Below are positions 47,438 through 60,347 of a DNA stretch of 64,000 nt, in pieces. Location of the stretch: contig CM049313.1 of NCBI GenBank assembly GCA_026874595.1, positions 52,377,659 to 52,441,658 on the forward strand. Direction: 5' to 3'. Under the pieces are notes generated by a model, which saw nothing but the letters and a program-made list of their open reading frames with translations, was not told the DNA's origin and did no database searches. The translations under genes were made by a program, and so were the position numbers. The stretch comes from Sipunculus nudus (lineage: Eukaryota > Annelida > Sipuncula > Golfingiida > Sipunculidae). The stretch's first letter is position 1. Each line of letters starts with the position of its first letter.

Positions 47438-49371
47438 AAATGGGCCGGAACCCGGAATCTTAGTAGACTCTCCTGTCTAATTTAAACTTGCTTGGTATTT
47501 GTTTGTACGGCATTTGTGCTTAGTGTTATAAGTAACGTGAGATATTACAGGATATTACGATCCAGTCACTGAAATAGGGGAGTCTATTATCATGGTGAGA
47601 TTATGCAGAGCCATAGATATCTCGGAAAATCAATATTCTTATTATTATTAAAGGGTCAATTAATTGTGCATGTGTCACTGATTACGGTATGAGATCCTGT
47701 ACAATTTATGTGAATTTATTAAAAAAAAAACACCTCAGTCACCTACATGAAAGATGCAAATAAAAATACACGTAGAAAAATTCTAATGTGAAATTAACAG
47801 TTTCATGTTATCCTGAAACATTTTATTTTTAAATCAGTCGTTTGCTTTTTTTCAGCGATATCCATTGAATTTGAACGGAGGAATGTGTGAGCTATATAAG
47901 CTGAGTACTTATATTACCATGTTTCATAATTTAATTGTTAGTGATGTTTTAGGCTCCGATACATCACATTTTGCTTATCCAACAGTTTGTCTGCATATAG
48001 TATTTATTTATTTACGGACAATTGGAGGCCGGGTTGGGCCTTGGTTATTGTCTATAAGGGAGTATTTCACGGTCTTTCATTACCGGAAGGCCCGTTCAAG
48101 TTCCGGTGATACAGATACCCTGAAAGAATGATTTTCCTTTATTATGAAATATAAATCAGAACTTCCATAATTTTCATAATTGTGGATTTTTACAAGGATA
48201 ATTTGAGCAGGTTTGAGCTAGCTTTCACTTCCGTTATTTTTGCTTTTATTATTATTGCTTTTGTCATCGGTAGTATTTGAGAAAGCTCAATTTTATTGCC
48301 ATTCTGGTCCTATTATATCTTCTTGATTGGGCTAATATTGTCCATGCTATATCCATACATTGACTTCCTTGTGGCTACAGTACATCTTACTTAACAGGCA
48401 AATCTGTATGGCATGATGGCAAATTTGCTACATAAAATTCTAATCCTTAGTTATTTTTTTTATATTATTGAGAGTCCGTTTTCATGTAGCATATCCAATA
48501 TGGACTTTTTTTCATGTAGTATAGCCAACGTATTTATAGGATTACTTGTGTAGCCCCGATGCTTCTGGTTGCGGCGGCGGCTAGAATTAAAGGGAGGGTC
48601 TACAGGGTCCGATTCTGCCAGTGTGCCGCGAAGATTATTTTTACTCCGATTGAGAGCCGAATAAGGCCTTCTTCACCAGCAGTCATAAAAAACATAAGCA
48701 AAGCTGAGGTTAAATTGTATAAATGTTTGGAAATCGTTCATTATTCCTTGCAATCAAAGTTTTAAGCGCTGCACCTGTTTCCAACTTCATTAATGTCGTA
48801 ATTGTTAGTTTACCAGTGAGCTATAGCAATTGTGCAGCGTCCGCCTGTCTTCTCTCATTTACCACTAGCAGATTTTCTCAGGAATGTTTGAACCGATACT
48901 CCCGAAAATGCATTTAAGTATTAAATTTATCAGGTGGGCCACAAACAAAAATTGGCGGCTCCACCTACAATTTTGGTTATTGCATGTGCGTGTTTGCCTT
49001 ATGGACCATTAAGAAACACTTATTGCACTTTTTTTTTAAAATATGGCCTATCCTGCAGTCATGATGTTACTGATAAAAAAATTAAGGTATTTATATCATC
49101 TTTGTCAGCATGTCAATTGTCAAGAAAATAGCCTTAAAAATTTGTTTCAGAACCATATCAAATAACTTGGTGCTCTGGCGCAGGTTCGTGCCCTTTTCCA
49201 TTTAATTCCGACACAATGGTTGTCTTTTCTCAGCAAAAGGCTGTATATGCATTCTCACTATATTTTGCAAAGAAAATGATGTAGATAAAGCAAATCACTT
49301 CGTTAAATGGTGGGGGGGGGGGCAGTTATCTTCATGAGGATTTTCATTCAGTTTCCATCTTCATTTAAAAC
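47438..49371. other. Intergenic DNA
   Basis: Short frames at 47865-48131, 48559-48765 and 48723-48917 (+) have no recognisable domain. A G10-type run lies near 49312. Confidence 0.4.
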
Positions 49372-49559
49372 AGTTTATGAGCGGTTTTATTAAGACTCCG
49401 CACTTTAAATTCAAAAGCCATGTGAGTCCAAAAGTGAAGTTCTGGCGGTGATCCCCAAAGCAAACTGAATACTATATAAGTCCGTTACATATTTAGAAGA
49501 AGATCTATAACTGCTGCAAATATCGGAAATCTCCACAGACTGACTCACATTCTTCTGAG

Positions 49560-49860
49560 TACGCTGGAATATTTCTCTCTCCTCTCCTCGGCTCTAAACA
49601 CAGCCCCCTATTTATAACTTTTCATCTCAAGCCGAAAACTTTCCATTTCCCAAACATTCCAACGAACGAAACTATACATTATACACACGCCCAACAGAAC
49701 AATACAAGACACACGTTCATAGAGCGCGAACAGCCTAGAATATTCCAGATGAGCGCTGTGTCTCTACACGCCAGGGTTCAACCAGCACGGATTAAACCGA
49801 GCGCTGCGTCTCTACACATCCGAGTTTACACGTGGGCCGCACCCGGCTAGGCGAGTTTGC
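49560..49860 (-). promoter_or_regulatory. Minus-strand TATA promoter-like region
   Basis: Minus strand: TATAAATAGGGGGC (49616-49603) is a strong TATA box. Upstream are GAA-TA-TTC (49738-49745), one two-unit heat-shock core; two copies of GTGTAGAGACrCAGCGCTC about 49 bp apart (49750-49820); CACGTG near 49830; and a CCAAT-type ATTGG box near 49890. The stretch is CpG- and GC-richer than its flanks. What would be transcribed (towards 49.3 kb) shows no recognisable protein; an LTR promoter is an alternative. Confidence 0.4.
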
Positions 49861-50039
49861 TACAGCAACGAGCCACGCCTCCGCCATACCAATCAAGTGT
49901 CAACAACACTCCTGCGTACGAAAAAAAAGACTTCTGTCACAGTAATTACTTGCTGGTCACCAGGTTGTGTGTATTAGTTTTTTTTTCAGTTTTCCTACAT
50001 ATTACCATTGTTTAAGTCATGTTGAATGTCATGTTAGAA

Positions 50040-50520
50040 GATTCGAAACACGATTTTCGCAAATTGTCCACCGCCTGACTCAATGGGTGCTCAAATTCAT
50101 GTCTGTGGCCGTAAGATCGCAAAAAAATAAGAAACGATGACCTTATTCAGGTTTCCATGGAAAATTGCCTAGAACATCCCTATATGGATTTTTAGAAGAT
50201 TCAACGTCGAAAAGAGAAAAAAAATAATTCGTAAAAATTAGACAAAAATAAAGGTGGTGCCACTAGTCTTCAGGAACTTGAGAAACACTCCATATCCATT
50301 TTGCCTGGAAAGAAACATGGCAAACAGTGATTTATTTATTTAGATAGCTAGGAGGATAAAGGTAGCAGTGACCTAATTTCAGGTGTCCTACACAAACTTG
50401 TATTGACATCCATCGGTTATGATTCGTGCCTTTAAATGGATGACGGAACGGACCAAGGACAAAAGTGATCGCTAAAGCTCAGATTACTTTCAGTCAACTG
50501 AGCTAAAACTTACTGGAGAT
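50040..50520 (+). repeat. Tandem-core repeat B, copy 2 (short)
   Basis: About two core units with the GGTTTCCATGGA block, a decayed palindrome (GGTAGCAGTGACCT at about 50361), and the family right end: GGACCAAGGACAAAAGTGATC, then AGCTCAG...CTGAGCTAAAA, an imperfect hairpin. Confidence 0.65.
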
Positions 50521-52510
50521 TGATGCCTGATACAAACATTTCAAATTTGAAAATGGTTCAGTATTACAGACATAGATTCCTGAACTCCCTATATTATATA
50601 ACAAATCTATGCGGGTCTTTTCATTGGAAATGAACTATTAGATTTCTAAAAGGTTACCTATATTAAATAATTCTAGCTTTTGCAGTATTATCATATGGGA
50701 AAAAATCACAGGTGAGCTTTGGGTCTTTGGCCCTTGTTTTTAAATCTCCTGTAAGGACCTGGGATTATTCATGTCATATATGCAGAGGTAATTTCACGGA
50801 ACAAACTCAGTGGATCAATATTACCCGTCCATGGAGTGGCAGGCAGCAGGTGCATCATCTTCGTTGCTTCTTTGCTATGTTACGCTCATGCCACAGCTCA
50901 TCATCTTCCATCTATACCTAATATGCAGTATGGAATGGGGGTGCTTTTATTTTGGTTTGGCTGAAATCAATCAAATGCTGAATCAATTAGACACGAAGTT
51001 GGCCTAAAGCTCAGTAAAATACACTGAGATAGGTTGAATCAGTCACTGGATTTACAGCATATATGGCTGAGCTGTGTATTCAAGCAAGGCGGGGGCATTC
51101 ATCGAAGAAAAAATGGTCAAGAAAAGCTATGTGCACACCAACGTCTTGTAATAGGGGTTTTATTTTTTCAGGTTTTCTTATATAATATTTAATTTGTTTA
51201 TAATCATGCATTCTATTTACTTTTATTTTTGCAAATGATTAGTTTATTTCAAAACATTCTATAAAAAATGGATATAAACACAAAAAGTTTACTGTTTAAA
51301 CGAGTTTATTATTATTTCTTGAATCCCTGGACAGCAAGGCCGTTTAGAAATGTATTCTACAAAATCGTTGTATGGTCAATAAGCCAGCCAATGCCCCTAT
51401 GGGTTCATTTGGGCCATGAGTCAGGTCCGCTAAAGCGTTTTGGTCCGTTTTTGTTTCTTGATTCAATCAGCGATAACGATAACACCTATGCGATATGTAC
51501 GCCAATAATGACAAAGAATACTGCCAGCACTCGAAAAATATTACAAGTGTCTACAAACGAACCAACTGGTCAGGTGTGTTTGGGCGCAGTCATAATGCTA
51601 GGTCTTTCAACCTACCTGATTTACTGCAAGTCATGATGTATATCAGCGGACGCCGATTCGCCACCTGATGTCTAAACCCATTAAAAGCCGCGACTCATTG
51701 CACCGGTCGCATCTGCTCATATAGCGGTAGATTTCCACTGTCTTGGGAGCATATGCAAGGTTCGCGAAAACATTCCTCAATTGACACTGAGCACTCTCCA
51801 AGTGTGGTCCAAATTTTATATCGTCAGTAATTTTCAGGATCAGGACAGAGTATATTGCAGGGTTCATGTCTGCCTTTTACAGATTCTGGGCTCTTTTGAT
51901 TTTTTCCATGCATCTATCAGCATTGCCTATATTGTTATATCTTGACATAAACTTCTTGGAGCCTTTCCTTGACAACTTAGATAATTCAAATGCAACAACT
52001 ACTTAAAGTTTACATCCCCAGAGGAGCGTATTCAGACCAAACAAAAAAACATCATTGTGTAGAAAGCAGCAGTAAATGATAACGAAGCTAATTAATCCAC
52101 GTGGTCTTGAGCTTCCGTCAGTTTCTTCCAATCGTGTCTCATTTTATGCTATATGACTATGTCGCAATGCCATCCAGACATATTAGCAACACCTCATAGA
52201 GCTCATATGCAGCCCTGCTATTTTTTCATATTTATGCAAGGGCGAGGGTATATATCTTTTCAGCAAGGGGGGGGGGGGTTATGATCACCCCCAGCCCATG
52301 CTATTTAGAGGATAATATTTATATATCGAAAATGAGATATGTTAATAATCAGAAATACAGACTTTGGTTCCATTTCTCAGTTTACCATGAAATATGTTTT
52401 ATTTTAAACATGGTTTAGAAGTAACCTAAACGGGAAACATAATACATTATTTTTAAAAGCTTTTACTTAATTGTTATATATTTATACATGTGTAACAAAG
52501 ACAATTTAAG

Positions 52511-52548
<38 letters not shown>

Positions 52549-53514
52549 ATTTGTGTGTGTGTTATTAAAAAGTAGTCTTTAAGTTTGATAATCCTCCCGC
52601 TCCAAGTCATGCCCCCCTTCAAGATAAATTGACACCACTTGCCCCTCCAACAATTTCCCCCTTTTTTTCTTGCATTATTAGTATATCTCTTTTAAATTAG
52701 AGTGTCTCATCTGTAATTTACCTTGAATGTCATCAGAGATCAATTATATGTCCTGTGTTGATCTTTCTTACAATTTCTCTCACAACCTTTCCTTGCTTCA
52801 GCCGAACTTTCTTTTAAGACAACCAAAAGCAACCAAGTTAACACATTTAACGGTTCCTTTAAATTATAAGCGTTTGTAATTAAGTGTTTGAAGCATTAAT
52901 CACATCTGCTGTGTTTTACTCACGTCAAAATCGAAGTATTTGTACCTGGCTTCAGTAGTTCAACTAAGTCCGATGTTCGCACCGATAATTTGCAGGAAAC
53001 ATTAGGCCAATATAAATATAAAGTCTCCGTACTGACTGAAGCCTTGTCTTGATTTATATGTTGCAATGCCAATAGTCTTTTCTAATGATATGCATCTAGC
53101 TCTATGAGAGATTAATCGAAATTAAAACAAGTTGCATTTAAACTACATTTATTAAACCTTACAAAACACAGCTTTAAAGGTGCCAATTTGCCTACCTTTT
53201 GAAAACTCGGAACTCTCTGTGTATATATAAATGATGTAAGGGTAATTTTGTTTGTGAAACGGCCTTTGTGAAGGATGTGTAAATTTGTTTACCAAAAACA
53301 TGTTTGGTTTGTAAACACAGCAGTGTAAACAAACGGGAAAACATGTAACATTAGGTCGTAGGTTTCGTACATGCCGAGGGAGAAAGGTCACTTGCTGCAA
53401 AATTTTTTGCCAAGCTCTGCTTTATCTGACTTGATGCCAGATGCCCTTGTTGAAATTGTTTTGATTATTTGGCAGACCACCACATATTAAAACAAGTGAC
53501 CCATGGGTCATGAC
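50521..53514. other. Intergenic DNA
   Basis: A 122-codon open frame at 51268-51636 (+) begins MDINTKSLLFKRVYYYFLN, has a mildly hydrophobic C-terminus, and no recognisable domain; chance is likely. A G14 run lies near 52266 and a (TA)n tract at 52512-52546. Confidence 0.4.
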
Positions 53515-56145
53515 GCTCAGCCGACTGACATATTGGCAATGTGTCCTTTCACAGGCAACTAATTAAAATAATGTCCAGCCTTTCCTGAGGAATCTGGCAC
53601 TTATTTTGCATTATTTCTGGGGTGCTCAAACATACCCCAAAACTCTGGAATGTAGGTCAAAGTGACCGAATTTCAGTTTCTGGGGAGAACTTTTGAGGAA
53701 CTCTCAGAATGTCAGGTTAGAAGTTTCTGGGCCAAATGGTTATGATTTCTGCCCTACTTTGGTAACACATTTTCAGTCATTCTGAGGGATGCTTTTAAGC
53801 CCCATAGCTCAGAAAATATGGGTAACAGAGACCAAAATTCACGTTTCCAAGGAGACTTCTCATGGACCTCCCTGGATTAAGAGTGAGAAGATTCCAGGTC
53901 CAATGGTTATGATTTGTGCCCTGCTTTGGCTCAAAGTAGAGAGAAAAAAAATAGTAAACAATAAAAAAAATACAGGTGGTGCCATCAGCCTGCAGAAACC
54001 AATAAAATATTCCATAACAAATATTACAAGCAAAGGATCATGGTAATCAATGCATTGGTTGTTAAGATACTTGAGCTTTTGTATCAATTTTTTTATTATT
54101 TTTGGGGGGGGGGTACTTCTGAGCCCCATAGCTTGAAGAATATTGGTAACAGAGACGTAAGTCCAGGTTTCCACGGAGACTTTTCATGGACCTCTCTGGA
54201 TGTAAAGTAAAAAGATTCCAATTCCAGCGGTTACGAATTGTGCCCCGTTAACAGATGACCACATCTTTAAGAGGTCTCAAGAACAGAGAAAAAAATAGTA
54301 AAAAATAAAGAAAATACAGCTGGCGCCATCAGTCTGCAGAAACTGATGAAACATTCCATGACAAATATCTATGCAAAGAATCATGGTGATCAATGCATAA
54401 GTTGTTCAGATACTTGAGCTTATGCATCAAATTTTTCATTTTTCTCAGGGGGGGGGGTACTTCGGGTTTCCATGGAGACTTTTCATGGGCCTTTCTGGAT
54501 GTAAAGTTAGAAGATTCGAGGTCAAGCGGTTACGATTTGTGCCCTGTTAACAGATGACCGCATCTTTAAAGGTCTCAAAAAAGAGAAAAAAATCGTAAAA
54601 AATAAAAAAAAAATACAGGTCTCGCCACCAGTCTGCAGAAACTGATGAAAGACTCCATGATCAATATCCATGCAAAATATCATGGTAATGAATGCATTAG
54701 TTGTTCAAATACTTGAGCATTTGTATCAAATTTTCATTGTTCCGGGGAGGGGGTATTTTGCAGCCCCATAGCTTGAAGAATATGGGTAACAGAGACCTAA
54801 ATCCAGGTTTCCAAGGAGACTTTTCACGGATCTCTCAGGATTTAAAGTAAGAAGGTTCTAGGTCAAGCGGTTACAATTTGTGCCCTGTTAACAGATGACC
54901 ACATCTTTAAAGGTCTCAAAAACAGAGTTTAAATAGTGAAAAGTAAAGAAAATACAGGTGGCGCCATCAGTCTGCAGAAACTGATGAAACATTCCATGAC
55001 AAATATCTATGCAAAGAATCATGGTGATCAATGCATAAGTTGTTCAGATACTTGAGCTTATGCATCAAATTTTTCATTTTTCTCAGGGGGGGGGGGGGGT
55101 ACTTCGGGTTTCCATGGAGACTTTTCATGGGCCTTTCTGGATGTAAAGTTAGAAGATTCGAGGTCAAGCGGTTACGATTTGTGCCCTGTTAACAGATGAC
55201 CGCATCTTTAAAGGTCTCAAAAAAGAGAAAAAAATCGTAAAAAATAAAAAAAAAATACAGGTCTCGCCACCAGTCTGCAGAAACTGATGAAAGACTCCAT
55301 GATCAATATCCATGCAAAATATCATGGTAATGAATGCATTAGTTGTTCAAATACTTGAGCATTTGTATCAAATTTTCATTGTTCCGGGGAGGGGGTATTT
55401 TGCAGCCCCATAGCTTGAAGAATATGGGTAACAGAGACCTAAATCCAAGTTTCCAAGGAGACTTTTCACGGATCTCTCAGGATTTAAAGTAAGAAGGTTC
55501 TAGGTCAAGCGGTTACAATTTGTGCCCTGTTAACAGATGACCACATCTTTAAAGGTCTCAAAAACAGAGTTTAAATAGTGAAAAGTAAAGAAAATACAGG
55601 TGGCGCCATCAGTCTGCAGAAACTGATGAAACATTTCATGACAAATATCCATGCAAAGAATCATGTTGATCAATGCATAAGTTGTTCAAATACTAGAGCT
55701 TTTGTATAAAATTTTAAATTTTTTTTTCGGGGGGGAGGGGTTATTCAGAGCTCCATAGCTTAAAGAAAAAGGGTAACAGAGACCTAATTCCAGATTTCCA
55801 AATAAACGTTTCATGAACCTCTCTGGTTGTAATGTTAGAAGATTCCAGGTCAAGCGGTTAAGATTTGTGCCCTGTTAACAGATGACCGCATCTTGAAAGG
55901 TCTCAAAAATAGAGGGGGAAAATCGTAAAAAATAAAAAAAAAATACAGGTGGCGCCACCAGTCTGCATAAACTGATGAAACACTCCATGATCAAAATCCA
56001 TGCTAAGAATCACGGTAATCAATACATTAGTTGTTCGGTTACGATTTGTGCCTAGTCAACGGACGGACAGACAGACAGACGGATGGACGACAGTCAATGA
56101 GTGATTGCCTAAGCTCAGATGACTTACAGTCAGCTGAGCTAAAAA
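53515..56145 (+). mobile_element. Tandem-core repeat B, copy 3 (long, Helentron/pearl-like architecture)
   Basis: The left GCTCAGCCGACTG (53515-53527) recurs inverted near the right end as CAGTCAGCTGAGC (56127-56139), a 12/13 subterminal inverted repeat. The core has about seven units of 300-350 bp, marked by CAGTCTGCAGAAACTGATGA, GTTTCCAAGGAGACTTTTCA and TTTGTGCCCTGTTAACAGATG. The right part has a GGAC/AGAC microsatellite (56055-56090), then a hairpin AGCTCAG...CTGAGCT and CTAA. One GGTCAAAGTGACC palindrome survives at 53655-53667. Non-coding. Confidence 0.6.
54311..55590 (+). repeat. Recent 638-bp higher-order duplication inside repeat B copy 3
   Basis: 54311-54948 and 54949-55590 are almost identical two-unit blocks. 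Visible differences are C/G at 54320/54958, one G/A change in AAATCCA(G/A)GTTTCC, and a G-run of 10 against 14. Neighbouring units outside the pair are clearly diverged. Confidence 0.9.
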
Positions 56146-57261
56146 ACGGAACAAGCAGCCTGAGTGTTCGTGATATCCACGTTTTCTGGCCTATTTTTAT
56201 AAATGCTCTTTAGGACAACCTTTAGATTATAAAGGTCAGATAGGTGATTGACCCCTTTAAAGTAAAGACATGGCTCTACAAATTACACAAATGTGTATCC
56301 ATCAACATACTGGTTGTATTTTGAGATGATTTCCTCATCCAGTAATATCCATTGTTACATCATGGCAATATATAGATGCAATACTATTGTAATGGATGCA
56401 AGACGAAAAAAGGAACAGCTTAAGATTGGAGGCGCGTACTCTCTGTGCCCCCTCTTGATGTGCCCATGAAATGTTATATCTGCAATCAACTCTGTCATAT
56501 GTCGGCAATCAACAATGTGAACCTAGTCAATGTTAATCAACACGTCAGGTGTCTGTTGGATTGAATGAACTCCTCATCTGCAGTTAACTGTCATTTAATT
56601 ATTCTCTCAGCAAGGTCTTGATGCTAATTAACATGAAAGAGGCTGCCAGAGGAATGCCAAATGTATAAACAAATGTGTTATATTTCTGACTGTCGAGAAT
56701 AATGCAAGTTACATGGGAATTCATTCGTGTTATAAATCATACATCATGTTTCAATAATTGCCACAACCAACCTTTTAAATAAAAGTTGATTTTATGCTAA
56801 TTCTAATTCAAGGCGTTGTGGAAACAGTCATACCCTTATGTCCAGTGACTTTCAATATACCGCTTTTAAGCTTTCAAATAAATCATGGCAGAACAAAATA
56901 CGTATTCAACAGACGTAAACAAGGTTAGAGATCTATAAGTTCTTCTTTATTCGTATAAAGTTCTTCGAATGGAATGAATATCAAAAAAGTATGTCAGCTT
57001 TCAAATCTTTTGAGAAGATTAATTACTTGGTCCAACTGAATGTCATTGCTCGTGATTCATGTGCCTACACACGTCGACCACAGAAGACATGCGTTACTTT
57101 TACGAATCATCATTATTGAAAAAAAACTGAAGATGAAAGATTATAACTTGCAGCAGGTGAAGCTGTACGTTTCTGATTTCAAAACGTTCCGGCTGCCGGA
57201 GATTACAGCAGCGATTTTTCATATCTTATATAAGGACAAAGCTAAAGATAAAAAGGAGTTT
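56146..57261. other. Intergenic DNA
   Basis: No gene. 56225-56260 read on the minus strand (GGGGTCAATCACCTAT) resembles the start of repeat C and may be a fragment of it. Confidence 0.4.
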
Positions 57262-57500
57262 TTACTACCTTTTTTGTTTGTTTCGATAAAAATGATATAT
57301 GATCAGGGAAAAGCAATTTAATAACAATATTTTTTTTTCTAAACAGGTTAAACACTATACATAACAGAAGAAAACTAATCAAAATTGTATTATTTGATCT
57401 TCTTGAAAGATGAAAATAAAATCCATATTTTAAAGGGGGGGGGGGGGTAAAATTGACGCGGGCGGTGCCTCAGAACCATACATTTTATTGATTTTTTTGG
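57262..57500 (+). repeat. Dispersed repeat D, copy 2
   Basis: Colinear with 7800-8035, including the G-run followed by AATTGACGCGGGCGGTGCCT and AGAACCATA. The 93-codon frame 57040-57321 overlaps its start and is not supported as a gene. Confidence 0.6.
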
Positions 57501-59195
57501 TCCTAAATCTCTATTTCGAAAGCTGCTTGAAGCGTTGCGTAATATGGCTGCTCCCACAGGCCACTAAAATATAAGAGCATTTTAACTTTTTCAACAATTT
57601 GGATTCAATCATCAGTCAATATATATCACAAGACGCAGGGACCTGTTTACTCAGATGAATCCAGTATTTATGAAGAAATTATAAATACATCTGCGTCCAA
57701 AAGGTGCCCTTTTTTGTGAATGTAAACATTTTTGGAATTTGAACCCGAGACATCATATGCAAGGATTGTTTACAAATCTTTGTTGAATTGATTCTCATAT
57801 ATCTACACAACATGTCCATACGCAATGAAGTGAATATACGGTCTTAAATAACCTCGACCAAGGAGTAAATGTTTTCATCCATGTTAGTAGGAATTTTTTC
57901 TATGAGCAGGATTACCGAAACCTGCACTGATTACCACAAAATTGTGTGGGACACAGGTAAAGGAAGAAATCCGGATTACAGCATGAACGCATGCGCAACA
58001 TGGCATGCAGCGGTCCCTAGAAACTGGGAGAAATAAACCATTCAGGGTTCAGAGAACCGACATAAAATTACAGCATCAAGGCGAGAATCTATCTGGGATA
58101 GAGTTTGGCGTAAAGGGGACGTGTGTCGGCAACGTTTAAAGAGGATTCACGCTTTCTTTACCTCTCCCGAATGCATAGTATATATATTAGGAATTTATAA
58201 ATAATATAACATTAATAAAGCAAAATTTAATACTGTTCGTGCTTTCCAGTCAGCATATACTGTATGTTTTATTGTCGAAATTGACGAATGCATACCGTCT
58301 AGACTTCCTGAATTCGCGAGTTTCTCTTTGGCCTCTTAAATCGGTCATTGGTCCCTCTTAATCTAGAAGCGGCGACGTGGGCTTTCTGATATTTATTGCA
58401 ATCATGAACGACGTTTAAAAACAAGCATTGATTCTAGGAAGGCATATAAGATGTCTTTATTGGACGGTTATCTAGGGTACAATACACTTGCCTGTAAAAT
58501 CTGGCAGTCCGTACACTCAGCAACTCGTCACATATTCCAAAATCGGCGAGGTCGGATACTTTGATAGTGTGAAAGTTATTTCATGTTGACATAATAGTAC
58601 TTTATTAGACATCACATTAAGCGCAAACCCAAATAAATTATAATTCAAGTCATGACTGAAATACATAAATACAAGTAATGAACTTGGCAGAGTCTAAATG
58701 GACGTTTTATTTATACGTATATTGCCTACCTAGACGTCCATAACCTGTTGCAAGCAGAAATTAATATAACTTGGCGGATGATATGCTTTTATGTAATGAT
58801 ATAGACCAGCTCGTGGAAATGGCACTTCACATTCAAAAGGCGTCGACATCATGGGTTTTAATGTTTAGCAGTCTGTCTGTAGAGATGCGATGTGAATGTA
58901 GTAAAAACGCGTTGGCAAAGAATGAAACAATCAGTACCAACAAATAAGTACATGCCTTTTAAACCGTACAGGAGTTTCGGGCAGCTTGCTTTATGTGTGT
59001 TGACAGAACGCACGGTTTGCCCTTTCTAACACGTGGTTTAAGCTAATTTAAGTAGAAAGCAAAGGTAAAAAAGAGGAAATCTTCATTGATTCGAGACTGA
59101 ACCAAGGTTGCGACCCCATTTTGCAAATAAAGAGTGAGACTGACAAAAGGGACTTTTGGACCTACAATGCTGAACACTAAATTGTATATGTCAAA
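57501..59195. other. Intergenic DNA
   Basis: No feature recognised. Confidence 0.4.
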
Positions 59196-59767
59196 ACCGG
59201 TTAATGAACATACTGACAAGTAAATTCAAGTTTCCTTTTATTGACTTTTACGGTATGCTGCTCACATTTTAAGAGGGCTTGGATTTACCACCTAGTTAGG
59301 TTAATCTCAGCTGTCTGTTAGCTGCCTTCTGAGACAATTTATGGCCCATAACGGTCATTTTTTCGCCGGCTGCACAGATCCTGAATTGGATGATATTATA
59401 AAACGCTACGACGACCATTTACTCTTAAAATGGTGCTTTGGTATCATTGTTACGGACTTTTATAACATAAATCATTTATACGATAGCATAAGTATCCAAT
59501 TTAGTCCCACATGCATCAATGGCTAAATGTAGTTTTTATCATTGAGTTATTTACGCCTAATTAAACTGAGACATTAAAACGTATCAGCTCACCACAACAT
59601 ACCGTTATCTAAATAAAATGCGATACCCCTGATTACCGAGTGTTTCCTCCCGGATAACGTTGTCAGGTTGTAGTTATAGAATTCCACCAGAGTGCGTACG
59701 TGGGCTCGTGATGTATAAAGTACTGTAAGGCCTACAATGAACATTGTAATTACCCTTTGCTCAAGCA
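59196..59767 (+). repeat. Recent tandem duplication, unit 1 (572 bp)
   Basis: Nearly identical to 59768-60347. Runs from ACCGGTTAATGAACATACTG to TTACCCTTTGCTCAAGCA. It contains a 61-codon open frame (59341-59526, MAHNGHFFAGCTDPELDDII...) with no recognised domain. Confidence 0.9.
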
Positions 59768-60347
59768 ACCGGTTAATGAACATACTGACAAGTAAATTCA
59801 AGTTTCCTTTTATTGACTTTTACGGTATGCTGCTCTGATTACCACATTTTAAGAGGGCTTGGATTTACCACCTTGTTAGGTTAATCTCAGCTGTCTGTTA
59901 GCTGCCTTCTGAGACAATTTATGGCCCATAACGGTCATTTTTTCGCCGGCTGCACAGATCCTGAATTGGATGATATTATAAAACGCTACGACGACCATTT
60001 ACTCTTAAAATGGTGCTTTGGTATCATTGTTACGGACTTTTATAACATAAATCATTTATACGATAGCATAAGTATCCAATTTAGTCCCACATGCATCAAT
60101 GGCTAAATGTAGTTTTTATCATTGAGTTATTTACGCCTAATTAAACTGAGACATTAAAACGTATCAGCTCACCACAACATACCGTTATCTAAATAAAATG
60201 CGATACCCCTGATTACCCAGTGTTTCCTCCCGGATAACGTTGTCAGGTTGTAGTTATAGAATTCCACCAGAGTGCGTAGGTGGGCTCGTGATGTAGAAAG
60301 TACTGTAAGGCCTACAAAGAACATTGTAATTACCCTTTGCTCAAGCA
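59768..60347 (+). repeat. Recent tandem duplication, unit 2 (580 bp)
   Basis: Differs from unit 1 by an 8-bp insertion (TGATTACC after GCTGCTC, near 59837) and a handful of substitutions, all outside the 61-codon frame (59921-60106), which is identical in both units. Confidence 0.9.

Noticed and set aside
51268-51636. 122-codon open frame as a membrane protein
   Set aside because: Only a weak hydrophobic C-terminus, no family resemblance and no gene signals around it.
53797-56040. CRISPR-like array
   Set aside because: Units are 300-350 bp with no short repeat/unique spacer structure, and the organism is eukaryotic.
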